From: Yamagishiella unicocca
Lineage: Eukaryota; Chlorophyta; Chlorophyceae; Chlamydomonadales; Volvocaceae
NCBI GenBank assembly: GCA_003116995.1
Contig: BDSL01000028.1
Location: 124,001-188,000, forward strand
Direction: 5' to 3'
Length of the DNA: 64,000 nucleotides
This document shows, in pieces, positions 33,890 to 47,200 of the stretch. The position numbers and the translations under genes are program-made. The stretch's first letter is position 1. Every line of letters begins with the position of its first letter. The notes beneath the pieces were generated by a model that was given only the letters and a program-made list of their open reading frames with translations, ran no database searches and was not told where the DNA came from.

Positions 33890-35741
33890 GCACTGCGCAT
33901 GGACCGGTGTGAATTATTAAAGGCTTCAGTAGCTACCACTCAAAGAGGAGCACACGCGTGGATAATTCCCAACACACGCCTACGGCGGCCATGAGAAGAT
34001 ATAACAGCACGGGCTAGGTGTGTTTGTGTGGATGGGTGTGTCTGGACGCGTGGGTGTTTTTGGCTGGACAAGAGAATTCCCGGGTCTGTTGGATGTTGAA
34101 CTTTTATTATAGAATAATCAGGGTCCAGCCCGGACCGCTCCTTTGAACGGTGGTACTGACACTGGCCTGGCGTATAGAAGGCCACCCCAGGATATGCGGC
34201 TGGTACATGTGGCTTCCATGTCACGCATGAGTGACGCGATATGAAGAATTCCAGTGGAAGGGATTTTATCCAGCGGGAAGTTATCCCAATACCTAAGGAC
34301 ATACCCAAGGGCATTGGTACGGCATACGTTTTACAGTTGCACCGGTGACGTGGAAGCGCTTTTTTGATAAGCCTTACACCTTGTTTAGTACATGCCTTGC
34401 TGTTTGGAACATTTTGTTTGTGTATGGGTTCTCCATGGTGGGTGCTTAGCTTCGAACGTGTCAAGCTGTATTGTATTATAACCCTCTTGGATTTGCTGAT
34501 GCAAACCCTGCATGACAGTCTTGGGCCTTAGCTTGCGACGATTGGCGATAGTGGATGTCAGCGCGTCATCTGGTCGTATTACCCCAAGGTTCAGAATGCT
34601 TATGTTTCGTGTGTTTGGAGTAAAGGTTTGACTGTGCTGAATGCGCGTTGCGTTGTTTCCCAGCCCCTGGAGACGCTTTGAGGGAAAACCCCTGGCGTTT
34701 CTGACCTCATGGTTTTGAAAGTGCGCCTGTTGATGCGCGCCCGTGTTTTTGGGGTTTGGAAACAATATTTCTCTTCACACCAGTGATCGGAGTTGTCACG
34801 AGGAATGCCTGGCTTTGGGTTTTGCCATCAGCCGTTGGCATGGCAGTTCTTGAGACTTGCCATCAATGGTACTGTTGGCCCCCGCCACGGCTGTACCACG
34901 CTAGCAATCGCGAGTGACGTGATGAGTGCATGACTTCGAAGAAGAACGGAACGAGCATCGTGAGCGATCGTTGTAATAAGTAAACTCATCTGATTTCATG
35001 AAGCAAAGGTCTGCGGCATCATCCGACAGTACACTAGTGCGACGCGCTCAGCAGCGCCGGTCCGTTCAGGTATCGGTGATCTCCAGCATCCCACGGGTCG
35101 TTGGTAACCCTCAAAATGCTGCCGTAATGGCCGTGTGCTTGTTTCATGGCTACTCGTTCATCCTGTCCATTCATCCCGGTTGGCGTACTGGTCGTTATGG
35201 ACGTCTACGAATTTCACAGTAGAGCACAGGATCCTGCTTGGCCTCCCAGAGCTGCACCCCTGCCACCTACCGGTATCGCCGTTCCCTGCCACCCTGAGGG
35301 GTTCCTCCCAATCGAATCTGTTTGGATGTTGGTAGCCTGAACGTGTTTCTGACTTCCGGGGGCTTCCGTGCCCCAAGCCAAGGCCCAGGACCGTGTTTCC
35401 CAGGAACAGGGACAGGCTTGCGTCGACATCCCGCCAACCTCACGTTTCGTAGCCAAGAACGCCTATTTTGTTTTCATATAGTCAGACCGCACGCTTGCTT
35501 CCGCGGGTTGGCACTCAAGGAAGCAGCAACCGTACGCCGTACGCTGCAGTGCTTGACTTTCAGCACCGTTTTAGACCAGTTTGTTCGCGTATAACAGCGG
35601 GAAGTGAAGTGCATCGTATTGCTGTTACCTTGTTCCGCTCTCTTCTGGGTCTCCATTGGCAAGGACCGTTTTCCGCCCCGTGCGCTGTGCACGGCGCGGC
35701 GGCCTGCTGCCCCTGAGGCTATTACGAGCTAACTAGCAAGA
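33890..35741. other. Intergenic 1.85 kb, no gene recognised
   Basis: This contains the 3' flank of the small plastid-protein gene and the 5' flank of the coatomer gene. Open frames of 60-175 codons exist on both strands (for example minus 33940-34464) but carry no recognised motif. Confidence 0.5.
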
Positions 35742-38700
35742 ATGGTGAGGAGGAATTGTAGGAAGAGAACTGTTGCTGCCGAGTCTGCTCATCGTGATCT
35801 GCCTAGACTTACGCGCCCGCTCTTGCTTTTCCTGGCGTGGACCAAAGCCTCTTCGACTAGAAATTAAGGTAAGTTCATGTAAACGCGGGGCTTTAAACGA
35901 TGCAACTGGAAAGAGATATGGCGTGTGCAACTGCGTGTTGCACGAGCTTGCAGTGTTCATCTTCAGCTCTATGTTCCAATTCCTGAACGTTTGCTGCACA
36001 TATTGATGCGCAGAAGCAGTTGGTGCAGCGGACGGACCGCGTCAAGGGTGTCGATGTGCACCCCACGGAGCCTTGGTGAGCTAGCTTGCGGGAGTTTATC
36101 TTCGCACAGAAATGCACATTGAGCTTGTATCGACTGCTTTTGTTTAACCCATGTGTGGCGCGGCTGGCGTAGAGGTCGTCACACTAGCGCTCTGGGGTTA
36201 CAGCGTTGCTGGGCGCTTGAGCACGCTAGCGTCCACTCCTCATGCCACCCCATCGATCCCTGCGCAGGGTACTGGCTAACTTGTACAACGGCAATGTGTA
36301 CATCTGGAACTATATGGACCAGGTACGCTCGCTAGTAGAGTCCAGCCCGTAGCTGGTGATAAGGAGCTTCGATACCGAGCCGCGAGGATCTGTGCACGGA
36401 TTGGGCAGGGGCTAAGGGTTTTCACGCGGGAAGGGGTCCGCTTGTCCCAGGGTATGGGCGAGCGGGAGCGCAGTATCGGGGAGAGACTGCGAATTGCTTG
36501 TGGCACTGTGAAAGTGCATAGACTCTTTGCAGCATATTGAGCGGACGCAAAGCACACGCGGGTTGTTATTGATTCATCTCCGGGGTAATGCAGACGCTGG
36601 TCAAGTCGTTCGAGGTGACCGAGCTCCCAGTCCGCGCTGCCAAGTTCGTTGCACGTAAACAGTGGGTGATCACCGGCTCGGATGACATGTTTATCCGGGT
36701 CTACAACTATAACACTATGGATAAGGTCAAGACGTTCGAGGCGCACACTGACTACATCAGGTAGGGTATGCCGACCCCCTATACAGTTGAGGAAACGTTC
36801 TGCTAAAGCATACGGAGCCGAGTACCCCCAGGACTGTCTTTGCACCATGCCACATTCTTGACTTCGTCATAAAACCACGGGCTGGATGACAAGTTTCCTT
36901 CTTCACCGTCTCCTCGGTACTTACAATTGCACAGGTGCATTGCCATTTCTCCTTCGATGCCGTACATCCTGACGTCGTCGGACGACATGCTGATTAAGCT
37001 TTGGGACTGGGAGAAGGTATGCTGGCCTGCGGGCGGCGTATCTAGCTGACGGACGGGAAGGGACTTGTGCGCCGCGGCATCCGGGCTCAATCCACTGCCC
37101 TGGCTCGTAGGCAGGTGCACTGAAATATTGAATATTGAGCCCGTTGAATTGCGGGCTATACCAGGTCGGGATTATGCAGGGTTGCATCCCCATCATCTTT
37201 CGTTGTGGGTTCCTTTTTGCAGGGCTGGAACTGCGTCCAGGTGTTCGAAGGCCACTCGCATTACGTCATGCAAGTGTCCTTCAACCCGAAGGACACGAAC
37301 ACCTTCGCCTCGGCGTCGCTGGATCGGTCGATCAAGGTGTGAGCTGACGGACAGGGCGGGGCAGGGGCGCGCGAAATTGTCTCCGTAAGCAGGCATGCTC
37401 TTTCCAGGAGCTGCCATGGCTTTGAGATACTCATTTCTTCCGGGGCACCACGTCGCCCCTACTATCTTAACCGTTAATGTGGCAGGTTTGGAGCCTGGGC
37501 CAGCCCACCCCCAACTTCACCTTGGAGGGCCATGACAAGGGTGTCAACTGCGTCGACTACTTCACTGGTGGGTTGGTGACCTGTAGATGCATGAGGAGCT
37601 GGTAAAGAAAGGCGCCGCAACACGTTTTCGCTCCTGGTGTAACGGGAAAGCGGTCACCGGTGACGGCGGCATGGGAAGGACGCGTAAAATGTCCTGATGT
37701 TGGCAATTATAATCTCCTGGGAGCAGCAGCTTCAACGTAATGGGGCACGTATATCCCTTCAGCGCGGAAGTCGTAATCTGCACAACCGGCGTTCCCTCGA
37801 CAGGCGGTGACCGGCCGTACCTGATCAGTGGCGCTGACGACAAGCTGGTCAAAGTGTGGGACTACCAGACGAAGGCCTGCGTCACGACCTTGGAGGTGAG
37901 ACGCCACCGTGTGCTGGGCGGGTTCGCATGGACGATTCCCTGTGTGCAGGGTGTCGCTGGTTACTGCGGCCCCCCGAAGGCTGGGTCCCGTGCTTCAGAC
38001 GCACAAACAAGGCGCTCGCCCTGCGTCCCTGAATGTGTTTCATCCCCACAGGGTCATGCGCACAACATCTCCTCCGCCATGTTCCATCCCGAACTGCCGG
38101 TCATCGTCACGGTGGGTGGTGCGTTTGGGTGCGTCAGGACGGTGCACCGTGGTGAAAGGCACAGCGGCACTCAAATGAGGTGGTCCATACCTCCTGCGGA
38201 TCCAGAAAGATTGGGATGATGCCCCCACGTTGTCTCCTGCTTGCCCATACCGTGCACGTCACTCAGCGGACATAGCCGACCGCCGTGCGCTTTACCCAAG
38301 GATCTGTCATCGACTGGTACTGATTGTTGCCTGCATAGGGTTCTGAGGACGGGACCGTCAAGATGTGGCACAGCACCACCTACCGCTTGGAGAACACACT
38401 GGATTACCGCATGGAGCGTGTTTGGAGCCTGGGATACACCAAGGGATCGAACTGGTACGAATGAAAGCAGCATTCCGCAACTAACATGGCGTTATTCGCG
38501 GCTGTTTGGCTCGCTTGTCGCAATTCCTCCATTGTGTCGCGCGTAGAAACCAAATGTCCTTGTCGTGCCAAACATGACCTCCTTGATCATTGCCGCGCAG
38601 CATCGCCATTGGCTACGACGAGGGTTGCGTCGTGCTGAAGGTACGGCGGAACTTGTTTAATGGTGCTCGGGCCGACCCAGTTCGCCTTCCAGCTTCGTAT

Positions 38701-41700
38701 GTGTTCCCGTGTGTTCGGAAATAAAGTGGATCATGAGGAGACGCGGCTCCATTACTGCTAATTACCACTGAGCCGCGAAACTCCATCATTGGATCGAGAA
38801 TGAACAGAACGGGCGTTGATCCGGTATATGAAGACGGAGAAGCGATGGCGGTGTACACCCAAGCTCCACGCTTGCTAAAGCGCCATCTTTACTGTCCCCT
38901 TATCCAGATTGGTCGCGATGAGCCCGTGGCGTCGATGGACAACAGCGGAAAGATCATCTGGGCGCGCCACAACGAAATCCAGGTAGGGATGTTGAAGGAT
39001 GTGAATCTGCTTGTATAACAGCCGTGGCGACAGCTTGTTTCCGCTGGCTATCCTCGCCGCTATGGCCCCAAGGCAGGGGGCCGTGGGTTGACACTTCTTT
39101 TGGCGATATGAACGCGTTGCTCGCACCCTGCAGACGGTCAACATCAAGGCGCTGGGGGCGGACTGCGAGATGGCAGACGGCGAGCGGCTGCCGCTGCCCG
39201 TCAAGGACCTGGGCTCCTGCGACCTCTATCCGCAGAGCCTCCAGCACAACCCCAATGGCCGCTTTGTTGTCGTCTGTGGCGACGGTACGTCACGTAATTG
39301 CGCGCCGCTGTCATACATGCACGGACCCCATACAGTGCACGGCTTGCAATGTCATTGTAAGGAGGCCGGTTGCGCGCCGTTGTTCTCATCGCTTATGGCC
39401 GAATTCCTCCGCGTCTCGATCTACGTCATTCCTTGAGGCTCGGTCCGCTCCTGTTTCCCATGCGCCAGGCGAGTACATCGTGTACACCGCGTTGGCTTGG
39501 CGTAACAAGGCGTTCGGCAGCGGCATGGAGTTCGTCTGGAGCGCGGACAGCAACGATTACGCTATCCGCGAGACCAACAACAAGATCAAGATCTACAAGA
39601 ACTTCCAGGTGGGCACAGATAGGGCACTCGCCTCCTGGCGCACACACGCGCAGCTTTTGTGCGCAGCAGGTGGGAGTTGTATGTCACCGTCCTGCAAACT
39701 GAAAGGCCGCCTACCAAGGGGCTGCCGGTCCCTGCGCGTCGTAGCCGTTGAGCGCCGTTGAAAACGCAATTGATGTTTTGATTGATGACACATTTTGCCG
39801 CACGGCGCTGTGCACCCTCAGGAGAAGAGCAGCCTGGGCCTGGGCTTCACCGCTGAGGGAATCCATGGCGGCGTGCTGGTGGCGGTGCGGGGCTCGGACT
39901 TCATCGTCTTCTACGATTGGGAGGGGCGGGTGGTGCGTCGCGTGGACGTGGCTGCCAAGTCGGTGCACTGGAGCGAGAGCGGCAACACTGTCGCTGTCGT
40001 CGGCGACTCCAGCTTCTATGTCCTGAAGTACAACCGGTGAGACATGTAGCGGATGTCGGCGGCAATCCGGACGCACAATGTCACCAGCCTGGATCGTTGC
40101 CCCATGACATGTTCATGCATGCGGCTCCTGGTATCTGGAAACAGATATCAGCGCTGCTGCCCCTGTCAAAGCGTGCGTCGGTGTTACCAGAGGCCCAGCT
40201 GACCGTTCGAGGCTGATGAAACGTTGAAGTTGCGCATGATGCGATCATGTGTGTCCGCTGCATGATCACCGCACCCTGTCCCATGCCTACAGGGAACTGG
40301 TGGAGGAGCACTTCGCATCGGGTGCCTCGGCCGGCGAGGATGGCGTGGATGACGCCTTCGATCTGCAGGTAAGAACTGCCTAGCGTGTTGTCCTCAGCTG
40401 ACTCCACTTTAGGGGCGGATCGGAGTACAAGTCCCTCGGCCGACTGGGCTGGGAAAGCCTTGACAATACGACAGCGGCACGGCAGCCATAAATACGGATG
40501 CCAACCTGCTTCTGCGCTTTCTTACACAACGAACGGTGCCAAATGCATGGAAATAATGGACTTTATCCCATTCGACATGCTGTGCAGGCCGAGGTCAGCG
40601 AGCGCGTTCGCACCTGCGTGTGGGTGGGCGAGTGCTTCGTTTACAACAACACGGCGTGGCGCCTCAACTACTGCGTTGGCGGCGAGGTGACGACTGTCGT
40701 ACACCTGGACCGGCCCATGTACCTACTCGGGTACCTGGCCGCGCAGAACCGCGTGTTCCTCATCGACAAGTGAGTGGATGGCGCGATATGCCGTTCCCAT
40801 TTGACGACTGTCAGAAGTGCCCGAACACACATGCATGAACCACTGCATGCCATGCCCCTGCTTCTTTTCATTGCGCTTTTTATGCAACATGCATTGTGTC
40901 TTATTCGTGGTCCATTGCTGTTGCTCAGGGAGTTCAACGTGATCTCGTTCACTCTGCTGCTGTCGCTCATCGAGTTCAAGGCGCGCATTTCTGCCGGAGA
41001 GTTGGACGCGGCCATGGAGCTGCTGCCCAGCATCCCGCAGGTGGGAAGCCCGCAGCGCCGCTTTACCTGACGGAATGGAATTGCAGTCAGCGCAGCCCTC
41101 CCTGCGCAATATCCGTTTCCGGGTGGAAAACTCGATTCAGATCTGGGACGCGTGTAAAGTTAGGGGTCCCAAGGGGCCATTGCGATGAGTTGGTCGCACT
41201 GAAAGCCGTGCGGATGTTCCTTGAGGCGCGTTCCATCGCGCACTGGAAGCCCTGCCCGTGCCGCTCCGCTAACCGCCGTTGTGCCGCACTCGCCCACAGG
41301 ACCAGCACAACAGCGTGGCCCGCTTCCTGGAGGCCAAGGGCATGGTGGGGACGGCGCTGCAAGTGGCAACCGACCAGGACTACAGGTCAGTGGCTACGCC
41401 GGTAGGGGGGCGTCTGTGGATTAAGGGCCATGACGCTTAGCTAGCAGCCACAAAAAATAATCATGGTGCGAGGCCCTGTATGGCGCATAATGGCATCACT
41501 TTGGCGTCGTCACTGAGTACGAGTATCACCGTCTCCCGGCTGGGCTTGCACCCGTGCAGGTTCGACCTGGCGGTCCAGCTGGGCGACCTGGCGGTGGCGC
41601 AGGCCATCGCGGCGACGCTGGACAGCACCTCGAAGTGGAAGCAGCTGGGCGAGATGGCGTTGACGGCGGGTGCGTGCTGAGGGCTGTTTGCGACGGGGCT

Positions 41701-43633
41701 GTCACCCTGGTCCATCGCTGTGGGCACGAATTCAATGGGGTTGGGGGAGTATGTCGTGTCTGCTCATTTGATCCCGAGACAGTTCCGGAATATTGGGGAA
41801 CTTGACTTCCATAACCGCTGGTCCTGTAGGCAAGCTGGACCTCGCGGCGGAGTGCCTGACCCGCGCATCGGACTTCTCCGGTCTGCTCATGCTCGCGTCC
41901 GCGCGCGGCGACAGAAGCGGCATGGCGGACGTCGCGGCGGCCGCGTCGGTTGGCGGCAAGACGAACGTGGCCTTCCTGGCTTACTTCCTGCTGGGGCGCC
42001 TGGAGGACTGCCTTAATCTGCTGCTGGAGACGCACAGGTGGAGAAAAACTGTCCAGAGCTGGCTCTGCCTTCGTAGCCTCCCAAACGTATGTTGTGCGCC
42101 AGTTTTAGTCCCTACGCTCACATCACATCACACTGTCCGTTTCGCCAGGCTGCCCGAGGCGGCGTTCTTCGCTCGCACCTACCTGCCGTCCGCCGTCTCA
42201 TCTGCGCTCGTGAAGTGGAAGGTGGACCTAGCGGCCATCAACCCCAAGGTGCGTGCACTCGTAGAACGTGGCGCCGCGTTAGCGTGTGCCTCGTCCCCCG
42301 TACGCCGACGTGGGGCTTGCCTTTCGCGATAGATGCGAGTTGCAGCAGGTGTGCCTCGAAGGAGTAGGTTATTGACATGCACTGCCGTCTCTGCCATGTG
42401 CCTGTGCGTCTCGCCTGCAGGCTGCGGAGGCGCTGGCCGACCCCGCTGCCTACCCCAACCTGTTCCCACACCTGGACGAGGCCCTGCGCGCGGAGAAGAT
42501 GCTCGGTGAGTGCTTGAGCGCCCATCGCAGTTCAGCCTAGGAAACGCGTGACGAAATGGTGTCGCAAAATGTTATGTTGCTTATTTCATTTTCTTTTCAT
42601 CTGTGGAAGCTTGGCATATATTCATATGCCCAAAACCTCCACGAGCCTGAGACGTGCTGTATCGCACCTTTCGCCTTGTAGCGGAGCAGCGGTCGGCGCT
42701 CGTGTCTGCCGGCGATTACCTGGAAGCAGCGGCGATCACCGCCGTGTCGATGGAAGGCGGCTTGGAGGGGCTGCTACAGCGGCTCCAAGGGCTGGGGCTG
42801 GGTCCCAGCGAGGAGGAGGAAGCTGAGGAGGAAGCCGAGGAGGAGGAAGTCGCCGAGGAGGCGGAGGAAGCCGAGGAGGAGGAGGAGGTGGCCCAGGAGG
42901 AGGCGGAAGCAGGCGAGGAGGAAGAGGCCGTAGAGGATGCCCCCGAGGAAGAGGTGGACGAGGTGAGGCTGATAGTATGGAAGCATACTGCTTAGCCTTG
43001 TGCGAACAGGGAGTTGTCGCGTCCCCTCGCACGGCAGGGGCGCTTTGGGGGCGCTCTTTGATTGCTGGCCTACTCGCTGACGGCGTCCCTGTTGCAGGAG
43101 CCACCTGTCTCTGCACCGCCGGCGCCGGCCCCGGCTGCACCACCCGCACCTGTGGCGCCTCAGCCGCCAGCACCCGAGCCGGCCACAGAGGAGGCGATGG
43201 AGGAGGACGAGGACCCCTTTGGTGAGTCTTGCAATACAGGACAATCCCACAACGACGGCCCTGGACTCTCAAAAGCTCTCACCATTCCGTAAAATGACTG
43301 CGTGGGTGTGCTTTGTGCTTTGTACCTGAGGGGGCTCCGCTCATGCCGTGACCAGCACGTCCGAAACACACAAGCAATGGCGATGGGCGAACCGTTTGAT
43401 TAGCGCGGAAACTAAAGCAGTGCTTAACAGCACGTCACACGACGGCTTCTCCTGGACGGACTGCTTATGGGCTATTGCTGGCGGCCTTCTCTCCTGAGAT
43501 ACTGAGCACTGCGTTCGCCACTGTTTATGCAGGCGACCCGGCGGGCGATGAGGGCGTAGACGGGGGAAATGTGGCGCCGGAAGACCTAGACGACGACTGG
43601 GGGCTGGACGGGGAGGGAGAGGGGGAGGCTTGA
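35742..43633 (+). CDS. Coatomer subunit beta-prime (979 aa)
   Basis: Twenty-seven exons: 35742-35744, 35848-35868, 36014-36075, 36268-36322, 36594-36760, 36935-37016, 37223-37336, 37486-37567, 37804-37895, 38052-38111, 38339-38454, 38601-38640, 38908-38982, 39134-39284, 39469-39608, 39822-40036, 40293-40368, 40588-40769, 40929-41040, 41300-41385, 41560-41669, 41830-42037, 42149-42248, 42421-42505, 42682-42962, 43098-43221, 43533-43633. The product starts [20 protein letters not shown]. Tandem WD40 repeats follow ([17 protein letters not shown]), forming two beta-propellers, the first of which binds dilysine cargo tails. An alpha-solenoid ([19 protein letters not shown]) comes next. It is a core part of the COPI coat for Golgi-to-ER transport. 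The C terminus is an unusually long Glu-rich and Pro/Ala-rich tail. The first coding exon is only the ATG, inferred from a perfect donor after it (AATG/GTGAGG). Confidence 0.93.
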
Positions 43634-44237
43634 GACGAGAAAGGGGATAGGGGAGTCCAACCGCGCGGTACGATGATAATATTTGATGAGGGTGTGCGGT
43701 GTACATGAGGATCTAAGGGAAAACGCCCAGCTCTAGATAGGGTGAGGGCGATGCGTGCAGGAGGGACGAGGAATGGCTAAGCTGGCGACAGGAGGAGTTC
43801 CGTGAGAGTGATTGGTTGGCGGAAGCTACTTTCCATGTGTGACATTACGGACAGGCCTTCATGGGGGCGCGTGAAAGTAGTCATGCCAGGAGCGGTACAC
43901 TTCTGATAGACTGTAACGTTGCTGAGCCTGCCAAAAGCTTTTACGATGCGCCGACCTCCGATGTTGCATGGTGACGGTTGCAGCTGCGGCATGATGCACT
44001 CCGTCTATTCGTTAACGTCGCCGTACGCGGTTGAGCAGCTTCAACTAGGGTTTCGCCCTCTACTCATACATCACCGCATTCTTAAGTCCTCCACAGTTAT
44101 CCACGTACCACGTCCAAATTATGGGGAAATGAAGCAAGGTCCACCTGGGTTAGGGCAGCATTGCAGCTGTTCGCAAATTACAATACCGGTACCTTGACTT
44201 TAGATGTTGGGCATCGTGGAACTATATCCAGTAGACA
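43634..44237. other. Intergenic between coatomer and J-protein genes
   Basis: 3' UTR of the coatomer gene and promoter of the J-protein gene. No further gene seen. Confidence 0.6.
43912..43916 (+). terminator. Possible poly(A) signal (TGTAA) of the coatomer gene
   Basis: TGTAA is the usual volvocine polyadenylation signal. This one lies 279 nt after the stop codon. Confidence 0.5.
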
Positions 44238-47200
44238 ATGAAGGCTAGGCACGCTGCATGCGCAGTGGCCATTGCTGGGGCCTGTTTACTTGCCGTGACA
44301 CTCCTATTTGTATCTCCTGTTTCTGCGTTTAGTAAGGATCCATACAAGGTGAGGATGAATCTTAATTACGAGGCGGTGTGCGCCTCAGCGACATCGCGAT
44401 AAGGTGCGCGACGTATAAACGCAGGTGCTGGGCGTCGATAAAAATGTTGACGACGCTACCCTTAAGAAAGCCTACAAGAAACTTGCGCTGAAGTAAGTTG
44501 TTGCACAAACACACCCTCATGTCCACCCTTGCGGGTAGTGTCAACACTCTGTCGCTAAGCTCACCCCAAGCATCATTTTAGGAAAGGTCTACATTGCACA
44601 TCTGCGCTGATTCCAGCCCTGGTCAACTAGCCGTGTGTGCGTCCCCTTCCCTGCACCCTGGCGCAGATACCACCCAGACAAAAATCCCCGGGGTCAGGCG
44701 AGGTTCATCGAAATCCAGGTGAGGGTCTGGCAATGCAGAGTGTCTAATTGTGGAAGCGGTCTGGGAGATGACCTATACGGAAGGGTAGCTGCGGGTATTG
44801 TTTGGTATGGCAGCAGCTATCTTCAAGGGAGCGAAATGGATACGTTACCAGCAGCACCTCCCAACTTTGCTGCGCTGTCAGCGAGTAACAGTGCAGCCCC
44901 CTTGCCCCGCCGGGTACCTTTCCACAACGCGCAGCAAGCCTACGAGATCTTGTCGGATGCCGATAAGAAGCGGGATTACGACCTTGGAGGTGGTGGCGGC
45001 CACCACCACAGTCAGGTGCGGCTCGCACGTATAGGAGTCCAGGTCCATAACGGTTTAGGGCCCCGGGCTTGCATCTGCAACGTTACCCGCCCTGCACCTT
45101 CCCTCCTGGGCCGGGTTTTCCTCTCAACCCCCCCCCCCTCTGGCCCCTTGCTGCAACCCACGCCCCCCCAGGGGTCCAGGTACGGAGGTGCTGCGGGGAC
45201 TTCAGGGGGCCCTGCTAGGGGTCTTGGCCGCACTACACGGATCCGGATCTCCTTAGCTGTGTCGTATAGACGCTGGGGGCGAGAGGGGGGAATGGCTGCG
45301 CTCGTAGGAACCGGGACGTGTTGTTGTGCCGTACGCTGTGCTGCGGGGGGAGCAAGCGTTCGACACCACTTCCGCACGCGCTTCCGCTGGACCCGGCATG
45401 CGCGCGCCCTTACGGCCCTGGCCCCTGAATCCCGATCACAGTGCCACAAACATCACCCCTCCGCTTCACAACCAGGCAACACTCGCACCACCACAACCAG
45501 TACCACTACTATCAGCAGCAGCAACAGCAGCAGCAGCAACAAGAGCAGATGTACGAGCGTGCACTGCCCTCCAACACGTCCTTCCTCACTACATCAAACT
45601 TCCGGAGCCTCGTCTTCTACGGCGGCCGGCCCTGGCTCATGATGGTGGGTGGGTGGCCGGGTGGCTGCAACCCCAGCTCATGATGGTGGGTGGGTGGCCG
45701 GGTGGCTGCAACCCCAGCTAGCCACCAAACCAATGCACCCCGTTGGACCAGTATCTCCAGTTCTCGGGAACAAGCGCCTGCTCCGCCCTCCGACCCGGCC
45801 GCAATTGGAATCGCAGGTGTACAGCGAGAGCTCGCAGCCGTGCCGCGAGTTCGCCGGCACGTGGGAGGCGCTGTGGAGGTCGCTGGGCGGCAGCCAGCCG
45901 GGAGGCGGCAGCCGGGACGGGGCGTCTGTGGGGCTGGGCCGCGTGCATGCCCGCTTCCAGCGCAGCCTGGTCCAGTGGCTCACCAAGGTGGGTGGGTATG
46001 CGAGGAGCCAAGGGTGGTAACTGGGTGAGAGGGGAAACTGGGTGAGAGGGGAAACCCGTGGACTGAGAAAGGAGGAAAGGGGTGGGGTGGGGTGGGTGTT
46101 AGGCTGGTGTCTCGAAGGGCCAGATAGCCTCAAGGGGGGGCCTCAAGGCGCGGTCTCAAGGGGGCGGTCAGAAGCATTCGCACCGCCCTGGGGAGCGCCA
46201 GTTTCGCCGCTAGCGCATGTGTCGGTGGTTCACTTCTTTACCCTCTGCCCCGTGTCGTACGTGCAGGGCTCCAGCCCCTTCTCCGGGGGCGCCATCAGCG
46301 ACGAGGAGATGCCGGTGCTGGTGGCGGTGCCCAGCGGCTGCTCCGATCCCAGCTGCTTCATGTGAGCCTGGCAGCGCGGAAGGGGAGGGGGGACATGGCT
46401 GGAAGGGAGGGAGGGGGCGGTCCGCACCGACCGCCCAACCCTCGCATTAGCGAGGAGAAGGAAATGCGACCACGGGCTCCCCTCCTCCTCCTCCTCCTCA
46501 CTGGTACAGGCCGGCCGGGCATGTCGGTGTGCGTGGCCGGCAGCTCCGACAGCAGTTCCTTACACCGCCTGGACTTGGATACCCTCATTCGCGTCTCTCC
46601 CCACCGCTACCCTGCGTTGCCCTTGCGCCCCCCCCCCAACTGCGCCCCTTTTTTCGGACATCCACGGGTTTCCCTCGAATCCCCCAACTGCGCCCCTGCG
46701 CCTCGCCCCACACGTGCCGTGCAATCTACACCCCCCCCCCCTGCACCCCCATCCGTCCTGCTTGTTGATCCCTGCTTCCTTCCGCCCCTCTGCTCGCAGG
46801 AGGTATCGCGGAGCGCTGAGGCTCTCCGCGGTGCAGGTGTGGTGCGGCCGCGGTGGTGGGATTGGTGGTGGGTGGTTGCCAGAGATTTGGCTGGGCGAGG
46901 AGCTCGTATGGCACCACATGTTGCTGAGCGAGGAGCTCGTATGGCACCACATGTTGCTGGGCGAGGAGCTCGTATGGCACCACATGTTGCTGGGCGAGGA
47001 GCTCGTATGGCACCACATGTTGCTGGGGGAGGCCCCTCAGTCAAGCTGCCGAGACCTGCGAAGTCGCGACTGCTGCTCCGCGCCCGTATTAACGTACCCC
47101 GCTCCTCGGCTGCTCCCCCCTTACACACTTCCCAAGTCGAGTTACCGGTTCTTTCATGTAACTCCCCTCCCCTCTTTCCCCCCCCTCCCCCCCTTAACTC

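Noticed and set aside
42736..43272. Minus-strand Pro-rich frame opposite the coatomer tail
   Set aside because: It is the complement of the Glu-rich (GAG) coding tail of beta-prime COP.
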